64,000 nt of DNA. It comes from Scalesia atractyloides. Taxonomy: Eukaryota; Streptophyta; Magnoliopsida; Asterales; Asteraceae. The first letter of the stretch is position 1. Every line of letters starts with the position of its first letter. The position numbers and the translations under genes are program-made. Location: positions 41,696,341 through 41,760,340 of the forward strand of contig CAMTDV010000012.1 of assembly GCA_947069175.1 (NCBI GenBank), in the 5' to 3' direction. Positions 34,604-44,759 of the stretch are shown here, in pieces. The notes under the pieces are model-generated. The model was not told the DNA's origin. It made no database searches and worked only from the letters and a program-made list of their open reading frames with translations.

Positions 34604-35155
34604 TGAAAATGATGAGAACGGATCCGGGTCGAACACGTGTCAGGGGAGCGCTAAATGATATGCGAGGTATGATTGTCATTGTTCAAGTCCACTTAATAGA
34701 TAGCATTATAATTCATTTTAAAACAAAAGTCCATCAGATATCGTGTGTTGTTCTTTATTCTTGTTTTTATGGCATTTTATTTTCAAAGCAATTTTTTAGA
34801 AAAATGTCGTTATGTCCTTCAACTTAGAATCAATATTCGGCGTTTTCATTATTTAGAACTTACCAATGGCGTTTTACACCTTCTTACACATATCTGAATT
34901 ATGGCGTTTTCATTGAAATGTTTTAGGGTTAGAGTAATCTGTTATTCTTAATGTTTATCATTAAACTAATGGTTTGTTAATTATGGCGTTTTCACTTTCT
35001 TCCCTCTCAGCAGCCACTTCATTTGTAGATCTGTGCAGTTGAATTAATCTCTTATATCTTATAAAGGTAAATATCTTGGCGTTCTTGGCGTTCCTAAATT
35101 CATTATATTTCATTAATATTTCAAAACATTACAACTAAGACAAAATTAAAGTAAA
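34604..35155 (-). other. Left interior of TIR transposon, non-coding, GGCGTTTT-rich
   Basis: Resumes the left terminal repeat after element F, then AT-rich DNA with TGGCGTTTT motifs at about 34836, 34867, 34902 and 34983. No gene. Confidence 0.55.
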
Positions 35156-35723
35156 CTAATAGTCTTCTGTGGATGGTATTACATCAGAGATATACCCATC
35201 GCTTTGGTCATTACTTTCTTCAGACTCGTCATCATTATCTATTTCATTTGCGTATAATGCCAAAACCTCATTTAGCCTTTTCGCATCCTATATTTAAATA
35301 TCATCACAACCCTAGATGTTGCATCGTTCGAAGGCACTAAATCACAAAGTTGTTCAATAATGTGTAGTTTATCTGTGTTTAGCACTTCGTCCATCGTCAA
35401 TGAATAATCCACCTCATCTTGGTAAGTCACTTTCACCGTTGTTGATGGTTCATCCAAACTCCAACTGGTAACTTTTGATAGATCAGTAATGACATCATCA
35501 TCATCATCTGCTGGAAATTTTTTTTTCAATCTTCTTATTACTGTTTGAGTCTTTTCACAATCGTTGGCCCTTGGAACCCAAGGGCCAGATTATCCTTCTA
35601 ATCGGCTTCATCCATACTAAGTATTGCCTTGATGGTCTTGACCTTCACCCTTCTCCTGTCAGAGAACATTAGGACGAAACGTCTCTCCAACCTCTCAAAC
35701 CTCCATGCAAAAACCTGAGCCAT
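35156..35723 (-). pseudogene. Transposon acidic-protein gene, copy A (broken)
   Basis: Starts at the ATG at 35723 (MAQVFAWRFERLERR, VKTIKAIL), parallel to copy C's start, and ends at 35156 with DGYISDVIPS before its stop, parallel to copy C's DGYFSDKIPF. Between them the same blocks appear (VIRRLKKKF; VTSWSLD; IIEQLCDL), but with an in-frame stop about 39 codons in, a frame shift, and another shift near 35283. Product unknown; clearly a decayed paralog of 37398-37982. A TATA-like site lies about 85 bases upstream. Confidence 0.7.
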
Positions 35724-35806
35724 TTTTTATAAGTTGTATGGTGTTTTAAACAATTTGTGGCGTTTTTAGACAATTTATGGAGTGTTAAGTTTGTTTACGT
35801 GTTCTA

Positions 35807-35813
35807 CATATAT
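35807..35813 (-). promoter_or_regulatory. TATA-like site of copy A
   Basis: TATATAT on the minus strand, 84-90 bases before the ATG, next to a GCCAAAAAAG element that also precedes the other copies. Confidence 0.45.
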
Positions 35814-36399
35814 AATGACCTTTTTTGGCACGAGGTAGATATATGTTTTTGGCGGTAAAAATAATAGTAATTTTATTTTTTTATGTGTGTTTTTTGTATC
35901 TCTTGTCGTGTGGTATAGTATGCAGACCTAACAGGTAATTATGGGGTTTTGAAAATATAAAAAATTCAATTGCCATGGTGTAGTTTTTAATATAATAAAT
36001 GTTAGTAATAAAGTTTCCTTCGTTTCAGCTACTGTTTGTAGTTACTGTTTGTTCAGCTTTATCTATTAAGGCTGTAACACGTCCCATCTTTTTAAGTTTG
36101 TCGTTTTGTATTTTAATGGCGTTTTATAGATAAAGATGGCAAAATTAAACTTTTATAAGGCACCCTTTTGTTCTATTCTCTTGCACCTTGTTTTATACAT
36201 TTAAGTTTTTATTTGGAGTTTTTAATAATACGTGATTAAAGGAATTTTGTTATAGTTTTGGTGTTTGGCCTTTGTGGCATTTTGGCATTTTATAAGTAAT
36301 TAAAGAAATAATGTATTTTATTAGCTAAAAATTAGATAACACACCACAAAAAAATGATACCAAAATAATATAGAAAAGAAAAAAAAATAAAAAATGCTA

Positions 36400-36963
36400 A
36401 TCCAATTTCTCATCCAAATCTTCACTTCCATCAGTCTCTTCTTCTTGAAATTTTTGTCCCCTGAACCTTTGAATTCCTTAGCTAGGTGCCGATTTCCCTA
36501 CATAGTTGAAATGCCCTGCTCTAGGCGAAGCTGATCATTCAACAAAATATGGTGTATTGGTTTTTGGTGTGATCTTTTGTGTTGACTATTGAAGTGGTTT
36601 TGTGGATGTTGGAGACATAGATCGATGTCGTTTTTGTGGATGCTATTATTGGACTGTGATTGTGAGTGGGTTTCTTCGCTTGGATGATATTTGGCCATCA
36701 TCTTCATGCTCTCCCATTCTTCATCGTTTGATAATGGAGTCCAAAATAGCATTTACACTGGCATAGGTCTCGTCTTCTCATCCAAATCTTCCTCAAGAAC
36801 AAAGCACATAAAATGACATATCACTGTCATCAGTCTCTTTTTCTTGAAGACTTGTTCATCTCATTCAACAAAATCTTATTGAGTTATCCCCCTCACCTAA
36901 GAATCCATTTAGCGAAACTTCATGGAGAATAATACCGAATCTCCAAGAAACGACGTTTGCCAT
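36400..36963 (-). pseudogene. Transposon acidic-protein gene, copy B (badly degraded)
   Basis: The start at 36963 reads MANVVSWRF, matching the first residues of copies A and C, but a stop follows after about 32 codons. A tail resembling the acidic C-terminal region of copy C (CTCATCCAAATCTTCACTTCC and neighbours on the plus strand) is seen at about 36405-36445 and again near 36778. The middle is not alignable by eye. The upstream region is well kept. Confidence 0.5.
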
Positions 36964-37067
36964 CTGTGGTTTTTTAAACTTTTTTGGCATTTTAAAGTGA
37001 ACAGTTTGCCAAGAAAACATGGCATTTGTTTTTGGGTGTGATCAATGGAAGTTCCTGAGATGTTTGT

Positions 37068-37074
37068 TTATATA
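37068..37074 (-). promoter_or_regulatory. TATA-like site of copy B
   Basis: TATATAA on the minus strand, about 105 bases before copy B's ATG, with CGCGCCAAAAAAC just upstream. Shares flanking sequence with the copy C site. Confidence 0.45.
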
Positions 37075-37397
37075 AGAGTTTTTTGGCGCGTAGTTTAGGT
37101 GGGATTTTATTTTAATAAATGTTAGTAATAAAGTATCCATCGCTTTAGTTACTATCTGTAGTTATTGTTTGTTTAGCTTTATCTGTTAAGGCTGTAACAC
37201 ATCCCATCTTTTATGTTTGGCGTTTTGTATTTTAATGGCGTTTCATAGATAAAGATGATAAAACACACTAATTAACTTTTGGTATTTTGCAATTCTTACA
37301 TTTTGGCGTTTTATAACTAATTAGAGAAATATAGTATTATATGAAAAGTACTAACAAACACAGAAAAAATTACAAAATAAAAAGTAAAGAAAAAAAA

Positions 37398-37982
37398 TTA
37401 AAACTCATTGTCAAAAGGGATTTTGTCTGAGAAGTATCCATCACCCCCCTCATCTTCTTCTTCGGATTCTTCTTTCAGTTTCTCATCCAAGTCATCACTT
37501 TCACTTTCATTGGCCTCTTGTTCTCGAAGAGTTTGAAGCCCCCATTTGAACATGTCATGCAACAATGCCAATTTTTCGTTCATGTCTGTGTTCAAACATG
37601 TTGCGTTGTGTAACTTCTCCATGAAGCCAAGACCCTGCTTGGTCATGATGTTTTCAAGCATGTAGTCTTCCTGCTCCCCGTTGTCACATATAATAGTCAC
37701 CCTGTCAGCATCTTTATCAAAACGCCATGATCTAATGACTGGGTCCATTTTTGCATTCGCCTTGTTTGGTCCAAATTTTCTGGTTAATCTTCCTATAAGC
37801 GTATCTATTTTATCACAGTGGTTATCTAGAGGGACGCCACGTGCTAGGATCCCCCTTTGTACTTCTTCTTCCAAGTTCAATATGGCTTTGATTGTTTTAA
37901 CAAACATTCTTCTTATGTTGTCAAAGTAGATTACAAATCTTCTGATTCTGAGGGTGTATCTGCATGAAACGATGGTTGCCAT
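37398..37982 (-). CDS. Transposon acidic-protein gene, copy C: intact 194-aa protein of unknown function
   Basis: An open frame of 194 codons starting MATIVSCRYTLRIRR. The N-terminal third is basic and helical (FVKTIKAILNLEEE), the middle holds CDKIDTLIGRLTRKFGPN and SWRFDKDADRVTII, and the last 40 residues are extremely acidic (SESDDLDEKLKEESEEEDEG) ending FSDKIPFDNEF. No membrane segment or signal peptide. I do not recognise the family. Two decayed relatives lie beside it in the same transposon, which argues that it is a real, duplicated gene and not chance ORF. It may be an accessory transposon protein or a captured host gene. A TATA-like site is about 112 bases upstream. Confidence 0.6.
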   Translation of the reverse strand: MATIVSCRYTLRIRRFVIYFDNIRRMFVKTIKAILNLEEEVQRGILARGVPLDNHCDKIDTLIGRLTRKFGPNKANAKMDPVIRSWRFDKDADRVTIICDNGEQEDYMLENIMTKQGLGFMEKLHNATCLNTDMNEKLALLHDMFKWGLQTLREQEANESESDDLDEKLKEESEEEDEGGDGYFSDKIPFDNEF

Positions 37983-38092
37983 TTTTCTTCCTCTAAGAGT
38001 TTTTTTTTTATTTTTGAAATTTGGCGTTTGGTTAAAGATGGCGTTTTAGTTTGATCAATTGAAAGTGATAATGGAAGTGATGGTAACGTTGT

Positions 38093-38099
38093 TTATATA
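38093..38099 (-). promoter_or_regulatory. TATA-like site of copy C
   Basis: TATATAA on the minus strand, 111-117 bases before the ATG at 37982, with CGCGTCAAAAAG just upstream, as in copy B. Confidence 0.5.
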
Positions 38100-38632
38100 A
38101 TAATCTTTTTGACGCGTAGTTTAGGAGGGAATTTTTTGTAATAAATGTTAATAATTAACTTTCAGTTACTGTTTATTCACATCTATTTGTCAAATCTACA
38201 ACACGTTTTATAATTAGGTTTTGGCATTTTGTATCAATGGCGTTTTAGATAAATATGTTGTTTCATCTGGAAGTGAGTGATGTGCATGGAATGTAGGTTA
38301 ACGCGGGAATTTTGAATGGCGTTTTGCTCATTAGTGTGGCGTTTTGTATTAGAGCAGTAAAAAGACCCTTTTACCCTTAATGAAGCACGTCCAAGTAATA
38401 AAGTTGATGTTAGTTACGAAAACGCCACCGCGCCATTCTAATCCATAGATTGTTTTGATCCAACAGATGAGGGGCGTTCTCACCGTTTTCACACTTTTAG
38501 GCATTTTCTCTAAATCCTCACCCTATATGTATATTTCTTGTTTGGCGTTGTTATACGCATCGTGGAACTCAAATTTTTCACCTCATAGTGCGTGGTGGTG
38601 GTATACCCAAGCGCTATGGGGTGCTATGATGG

Positions 38633-40300
38633 TGTCACACCCCAACCAATGGCGAAAACATCGGAGTGAGACGAAAACGAGATTGCAAGAGACATCAAAA
38701 CCACTATTGTGAGAATAATTTAATAAGTAATTTTTCATTTCATTTAAAAAATGTTCTAGTACAATACATGAAAGCAAATTACGACATGTTGAAATCTAAC
38801 AACTTAACAATAAAACATAATTTAAACTAAAGTGTGTTACTAGTCGATCCTACTAGATTTCTTTTCTACGCATCATTATCATGCTCCTGCACTATATATT
38901 AAAGTACATGTTAACATAAAATGCATTAGTGAGCATACAAGTTTAGTGAACTAGCAAATGTATAAAAGGCTTTCACGAGATCCATATGGCAAAACCGTGT
39001 ACTAAGGCATAAACATAATATAAACTAGATGCATCACATACGTGTCAACCCAAAGATTCCACTAGCGTAATCTTATCATTGCAACAACAAGACCGTTTGT
39101 ATGATTGTATTACTTAACACGATGTGCTATTCTTATAGCGTTATACATGTTAAGGTATGCTTGTACGAAGTTAATGACAAAGTATAGTGCAAGAATGACT
39201 TCTAGCATGCATGTATTCCTAAAGTTTAATCGTATAAAACATGTAAATTGGATTTGTTTGTATGAATAATGTATTTGCATATGTGTGTTTGTGTGAGTTT
39301 TAATATGGTAATTATTGCACCCAAAAGTGTGAAAATGAAAAGATGGTCATGTATACTCACGGTTTGCAAAAGCTTCAAAAAAGCGAGTAAGTAGTCTTGA
39401 GAAGTTAGGAATGTCGAGGTCACCCTACAAGGGGAACGAAGCGTGTAAGTTTCGGTGTATGATTGTATTACTTAACACGATGTGCTATTCTTATAGCGTT
39501 ATACATGTTAAGGTATGCTTGTACGAAGTTAATGACAAAGTATAGTGCAAGAATGACTTCTAGCATGCATGTATTCCTAAAGTTTAATCGTATAAAACAT
39601 GTAAATTGGATTTGTTTGTATGAATAATGTATTTGCATATGTGTGTTTGTGTGAGTTTTAATATGGTAATTATTGCACCCAAAAGTGTGAAAATGAAAAG
39701 ATGGTCATGTATACTCACGGTTTGCAAAAGCTTCCAAAAAAGCGAGTAAGTAGTCTTGAGAAGTTAGGAATGTCGAGGTCACCCTACAAGGGGAACGAAG
39801 GCGTGTAAGTTTCGGTGGATTATGGATTTAGAATTATGATTATGAATTTAGAATGATGATTAATACGAATTTACACGAAAAGTTATCTTTGTGAATGCAC
39901 TCATATTGGACACCATAATAGTGTGTTTTTCTAGGCACTAATTCACCCATTGGAAGTCCAAGCATGATGAACCTTTACCTAAAGATAATGTTACCATAGT
40001 ACATCATTTTTAACCATGAGTTTGGTTAAAGTGACGATTCGGTTTAGAGTTCATGTATTATAGTTAGTCTTGTAATGTTAAGGAGCCATTAGGATGGTCT
40101 TGTAAGGAGGTAGGATGATGAACATCCATTTAACCTCATTACATGATTCACCAAAGCACAAAAGCATCAACCTAGTTGATGATTTCGGTTGGTTATGAAT
40201 GTGAATATAAGAATACAAAACTACCCGGTCTAAAACAACCAAGTGAGCTAGCTAGATGTGTGCGTCCCAAACATAGAAAGTGTTTGGGGACGTGATGTAG
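38633..40300 (-). repeat. Gypsy-type LTR-like fragment
   Basis: Begins TGTCACACCCCAACC, the reverse complement of the GGGTGTGACA end seen on both solo LTRs. It is therefore probably the 3' end of a minus-oriented LTR. The other end was not found, so it may be truncated. No gene in it. Contains the tandem duplication at 39099-39817. Confidence 0.4.
39099..39817. repeat. Near-identical tandem duplication, 358-bp unit
   Basis: 39099-39456 and 39457-39817 are the same sequence apart from two single-base insertions in the second copy (CTTCCAAAAAAG and CGAAGGCGTG). Either a very recent duplication or an assembly artefact. Confidence 0.93.
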
Positions 40301-40541
40301 CCTTGTCCCTTTGTTTGGAAATTGTTTTGAGACTCAGTGCTATGAAGATAAGTAATTAATCAAACAATAATATAATGGAACAAGGTTGGAGAGTCAAAGC
40401 TTCCATGATTCACACTTTTACCAAAACACAAGTCCCACCATATTGAAGATGATGAACTTGGATGGTTTCAACGCTTTGTAGGTTGTTTGGAACTTTTGGA
40501 CAATAGCTACGTGAGGTTTTTAGGCCTTTAATCTCTGGAAA

Positions 40542-41045
40542 TCAACCATACACAAGCCCCACAACCATGAGTTTGATTGGAATCCAACTCCAGCTTATAA
40601 TGTCACCCGTAGAAATATCTTTGTGTTGCTTGAAAAACTTTAATGGCCTTAGAAACGTTCTTTTGTCTTTTAACCCCTTGAACCACTTCACTCGATCAAT
40701 AATGGTATTCATATCATTCACCACAGGAATATTCCCCAGTCTTTCTTCAACCCTTCTTTTCAAAACATCTTCTATTTCTTTAGCAAATTTTCATTGAACC
40801 TGGGAAATTGTTCATTGATGTTGTTAGCATAGCGAACATGTGCATCTTCTAGATCATCTTCAATCTCCACTTTATCATAATCATCTACATTAACTACAAA
40901 TTCAAATACAAAATCCTCCTAGCATCATCCAGATCTTTCTCATAATCAAATTCAATATCATCTTCAGAAATCCCACACAATTTGGTGAACTCTTCTTTGG
41001 TGTAATTGTGCACATGCTCTCCTTCTTCGATATCATAATATTTTT
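40542..41045 (-). pseudogene. Unidentified coding remnant
   Basis: Minus-strand stretches that look protein-like in pieces: EHVHNYTKEEFTKLCGISEDD near 40975-41035, then IPVVNDMNTIIDRVKWFKGL and RPLKFFKQHKDISTGDI (40570-40740). They are in different frames. Family not recognised; possibly part of a transposon protein. Confidence 0.3.
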
Positions 41046-41261
41046 CAAGCTAGCCTCGCACCTGAACACACACATATAATATATATACATTTTGTATATT
41101 GGCGCAACATATTCGGTGCAGGAAGAGGCAGCCGACCCCTCGAATTTTTCGCTCAATAGTGGAGAGTATGTAGTTTTCGCATAGAAATTTTTGGGTATTA
41201 CATTTACAACCATGCGGTCGGAAATCCCAAGCTTCGCCACTGCATGTATATACATGAAAAT

Positions 41262-41385
41262 CCCAATGGGTATACCCGATACCCGTTGGAATAATATGCG
41301 ACATATACCCAACAGGTAATGGGCCGGGTATAGGACAAGATTTTGTAACCGGGTATGAGTATAAGATTAACCATACCCGACCCAT
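41262..41385. repeat. Degenerate ACCCG/CGGGTA-rich stretch
   Basis: Many short TACCCG and CGGGTA motifs in both orientations. Low-complexity; no gene. Confidence 0.5.
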
Positions 41386-41745
41386 TCTCATCCCACCACC
41401 CCTTACGGTTGCCCATGAAACTTTATCTCGTGCTTCAACGTGAAAAAATCTTAATCGTACTACAAAAAAGTAGACATACAACCAAAATTAACAAATGAAT
41501 AAGCGGATACATCGTTTGTAAACATCAAGTGGTGAACGACATTTGTTCAATATTTTTACATGTGTTAAAATATCAAAATAACCAAATCTTGGGTTCTGAA
41601 TAACGGTTTTATTTCTGCTAACCCTAAAACAATCAAATAATTAGTTTTGTACCCTTTTGTACCTCTATATACCATATTCATCACTAGTTTAACAACACAA
41701 AACAAATACAAATTATAAAAATAATTACACTAATCTATAAATTGT

Positions 41746-44629
41746 CTAAATGATATTATTCTTTCTTTCAGATTTGATGGCCTCATAAGATGTCATAATT
41801 TCCTTGAACCTTGCTTCAGCAACCTCTGCAAACAACACAAGATCCTTACATTAATATCAATTCCTTAATCAACCAAACATCATCATCCTATTTTGTGTTC
41901 CTGAGTAGTGTTTGGATGGAAGTAAGTAGTTGGAACCTTTGTTTTCCTGATTTTGATCAGGGTGATATTGTTTTGCCTTGCTCCGAAATGCAGTCTGCAT
42001 GTGTACAACCAACCAACACTATTCAGTATGTAATATATCAATAGCTTGAGTAGCGGCTCAACCTATTTCAGGCCATATACATAACATATTAGCATAACAA
42101 TCATCCAATTTATCAAGTTTTATTAATTTACGTTAATAAAATAGATAATCTATGTTTAGCAAAGTTTTATTAACTAGTTTATATGCATGCATATACATAT
42201 TGCTAGATAAATTAGCTTTATGTAATACAAATTGTTCTAATAGATTTATAAATTGTCAACTGACATTTATGAATGAAAATTGTGAACATAAGAGAATTTA
42301 GAAAAATATCATTCATGAGAGAAGAAAATGATGTAAAGAAAATATCATATATTGTTCTACTAGTAAGAATACGACCTATAACCTAAGAGACGGATTAACA
42401 TAAATGGATCACTACTGCAAACATCAAACAATTTTGCTTACCTTAATTTCATCATCCGTGTATGGTGTTGTCCTCGACCTATTGGCAAGAAAAAAAGATG
42501 TAGAAGTAATGAACTATATAAATGAGCTTGGTTTTTGAAATAAAAAGGACTATAATCTAAACTAAAGTATTCACATCATTAGATAACTAACATAAATAAC
42601 ATAATTCATACTTTCCGTTCTTTAGAATTACTTAAATTATGATGGTTAAGTGCTTAGGGGCTGTTTGGCAACTTCTGAAATAACATAATTCATACTTTCC
42701 GTTCTTTATGGTTTTACTTAGGGGCTGTTTGGCAACTTCTGAATGGTTAAGTGCTGAACGAGTAAGAAGTCTGAACCATTAAGAGCTAGTATAATGCTTA
42801 ACCGTTCAGAGGCAAATGTTAGATCAGAGGTTTTAACCATTCATACTCAGTATAATGCTTAACCATTCAGAGGCAAATGTCTGAACCATTCAGACATCTG
42901 CTCGCGAAAAACAAATAGTCTGAACCAGTAAGAGGTCTTACCATTAAAAGCCTCATTAAGAGCTAAACAAACAACCCCTTAATGTGAAATTCAATTGTAG
43001 TTTTTTGGGCAGAAGAATAACCCCTCTGTAAGTGCACAGTCCATGAGGAAGAAGCCAGAGGTGTTGACTTCTGTACATCAATGGGTCAAGGGTCAAGTCA
43101 CATAAAATGTTAATTTTTATTTGTTTCTCACTCGTTTATTCAAGAAGGTTAAGTTGTTAATTTCAATCCTACAATTTGTCAACTTGAAGCACCAAGAGTC
43201 GAGTTAATGTCACACCCGCACCAGGTACGTATATATTAAGTGTTTATGAAGGTAATATTTTGCCTAACTCTGTTTTGTGAAGGAGGCATTAAAAGATGAT
43301 TTATGTCATTGATCTTAGAAGATTATACTCAGCAGAAGACTCTTTTATCTCTAAGTAGATAAAGGATTTTCCTAGTATCTGATCAAAACAACATTAATCA
43401 AGCAACACCAACAACATATATATTGATGTTTCCATAGGGAAGATGTACCTACCTGGCGAGACCCAGTACGGCATAGTGATGAGACAGAGAATGATTTGCA
43501 GGGGTGTGAGTAGTGCCCTTATAATTACTCCAATCCCCATAACTTGAATCGGTTTTCCAATACCAATCGTCCCGTTGAAAATGTTGATGATATTCCCAAT
43601 AACAATCATCCCTCCACCTCTCATATCCCCTTCTGTGCTTAATCTTCTCCCTATTGAACACACTTTGCATACGCCTTATACGCTCCTATATACGCAAAAT
43701 CACTATCAAACACATCAAGAACTCAAACCATAATAGATAACTTTCTTTTAATCTTGTATACATTCTAGGTGCAATTTAACAATACATGTTTGTATATGCA
43801 AGCAAATTGGATTTTAATAATCCAAGCTATTACCCACTGGCCGATAATAATTCATACCGGCAGTGTGACCAATGTCACTCCTAACTTCCAGCCCTTAATG
43901 AACAACTGATTGCTTTTTATTCCAATCAGAATGTCATAAATTGTTTTAAAACGACATAAATAAAAGTTAAGGTCATCACTGGTCAGATTACCAGTATGAA
44001 TTATTTTATATCGAATTGGCGTAAAACATATACAGAAAGATACACACCACTCTCTCCATCTCTTCTTCTAACTCCTCCCGCAGCCGGCGAGCATACCTTC
44101 TCCTAGCTTCATCTCTAACTCCTGTTCTCGAATACCCGCCACCCGAACCGCCTTTAAACGCTGCCTGCGACATGGTAAACTTCCACATCAAACCAAGACA
44201 TTAGCCAATTTAAACACACAACCCCTTATCCATTCACACAAATCCAAGAATCCCCATCTGAATTCACAAAAAGATCCAATTTTTTTCATACCCATATCTC
44301 AACTTCAATCAAAATCTAAAACAATCACATACCTGAGAATGAAACCAATCAACCGACCTTCTCAGCTGCCCAATCTATCAAATTGTTCAAATAATATTTC
44401 AACTTCAAATATTTAAAATATGTAACAAAACACACACACAATAAAAAAAAGTAACATACGCGAAAGTGGTCGCGGTGGCTCCGATAACTCCGAATATGAG
44501 GATGCCCCAAAGTTTCATGTGCTCTTGATTTTGATTGGGAGGATAGGGTTTTGAATACGGCGTCGTTTTAGTAGGTTTAGGGTCGGTGCCATGGATGTTG
44601 ATGGTGCTGTTGGTTTGTTCAGAAGACAT
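41746..44629 (-). CDS. Single-pass membrane protein with C-terminal J domain (DnaJ-like), seven exons, about 240 aa
   Basis: Exons: 44460-44629, about 44333-44365, 44048-44164, 43453-43685, 42442-42478, 41937-41994 and 41746-41825. Exon 1 encodes a short Ser/Thr/Pro-rich N-terminus and one hydrophobic helix (KLWGILIFGVIGATATTFA). Exon 3 is Gly- then Arg/Glu-rich (RRYARRLREELEEEMERV). Exon 4 is aromatic-rich and starts the J domain (HYAVLGLAR). Exon 5 gives TPYTDDEIK, exon 6 the HPD motif (YHPDQNQ) that stimulates Hsp70 ATPase, exon 7 the last helix (ARFKEIMTSYEAIKSERKN). It is probably a type III J protein tethering Hsp70 at a membrane, not identified further. The start at 44629 is chosen for its context; in-frame ATGs at 44674 and 44752 would lengthen it. 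Exon 1-2 junction phase is not resolved. No breaks otherwise. Confidence 0.82.
42655..42981. mobile_element. hAT-like MITE in an intron of the J-domain gene
   Basis: Ends AGGGGCTGTTTGGCAACTTC and (inverted) TTAAGAGCTAAACAAACAACCCCTT, with TGAACCATTCAGA-type internal repeats. These are ends typical of plant hAT MITEs. The left end with its flank is tandemly doubled (42655-42675 and 42719-42740), so a short duplication followed insertion. Confidence 0.75.
43845..44012. mobile_element. Small MITE in another intron of the J-domain gene
   Basis: Left ATAATAATTCATACCGGCAG and right CAGTATGAATTATTTTATA are inverted matches over about 30 bases. Roughly 165 bp. Confidence 0.6.
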
Positions 44630-44759
44630 TTGAGAGTTTGAAGTTTTGAGAGAAGAGGAGCATAGTTGTTGCATGTGAAGGGTTGTTCGATGATCGCCGA
44701 CCTTATAGAGAGATTGGCTGTGTAGAATGTTGATTTGTGGTCCGATGGCCATGGCCCAA

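Larger units (their letters stand above)
15090..38545. mobile_element. TIR DNA transposon (about 4 kb) split by element F
   Basis: The left end (15090-15141, resuming at 34604) reads AGAGAAAACG, then AAGTGTGAAAATGATGAGAACG. The right end, read on the minus strand from 38530, has AGAGAAAATG, then AAGTGTGAAAACGGTGAGAACG. Both ends are preceded by TATATATAG-like sequence. Taking out element F (15142-34598 plus one AAGTG copy) leaves about 4 kb. Inside are three diverged copies of one gene (35156-35723, 36400-36963, 37398-37982) and over a dozen GGCGTTTT motifs. No transposase is recognised, so the class is open (Mutator-like is a guess). Confidence 0.65.

Noticed and set aside
38633..41202. A complete minus-oriented gypsy LTR from TGTCACACCCC to GGGTATTACA
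   Set aside because: No matching 5-bp duplication at the two ends, and the right part (40542-41200) looks like unrelated coding remnants.
40902..41481. Overlapping open frames with tyrosine- and isoleucine-rich products
   Set aside because: They lie on a low-complexity CGGGTA-rich stretch and in several frames at once, so they are chance ORFs.
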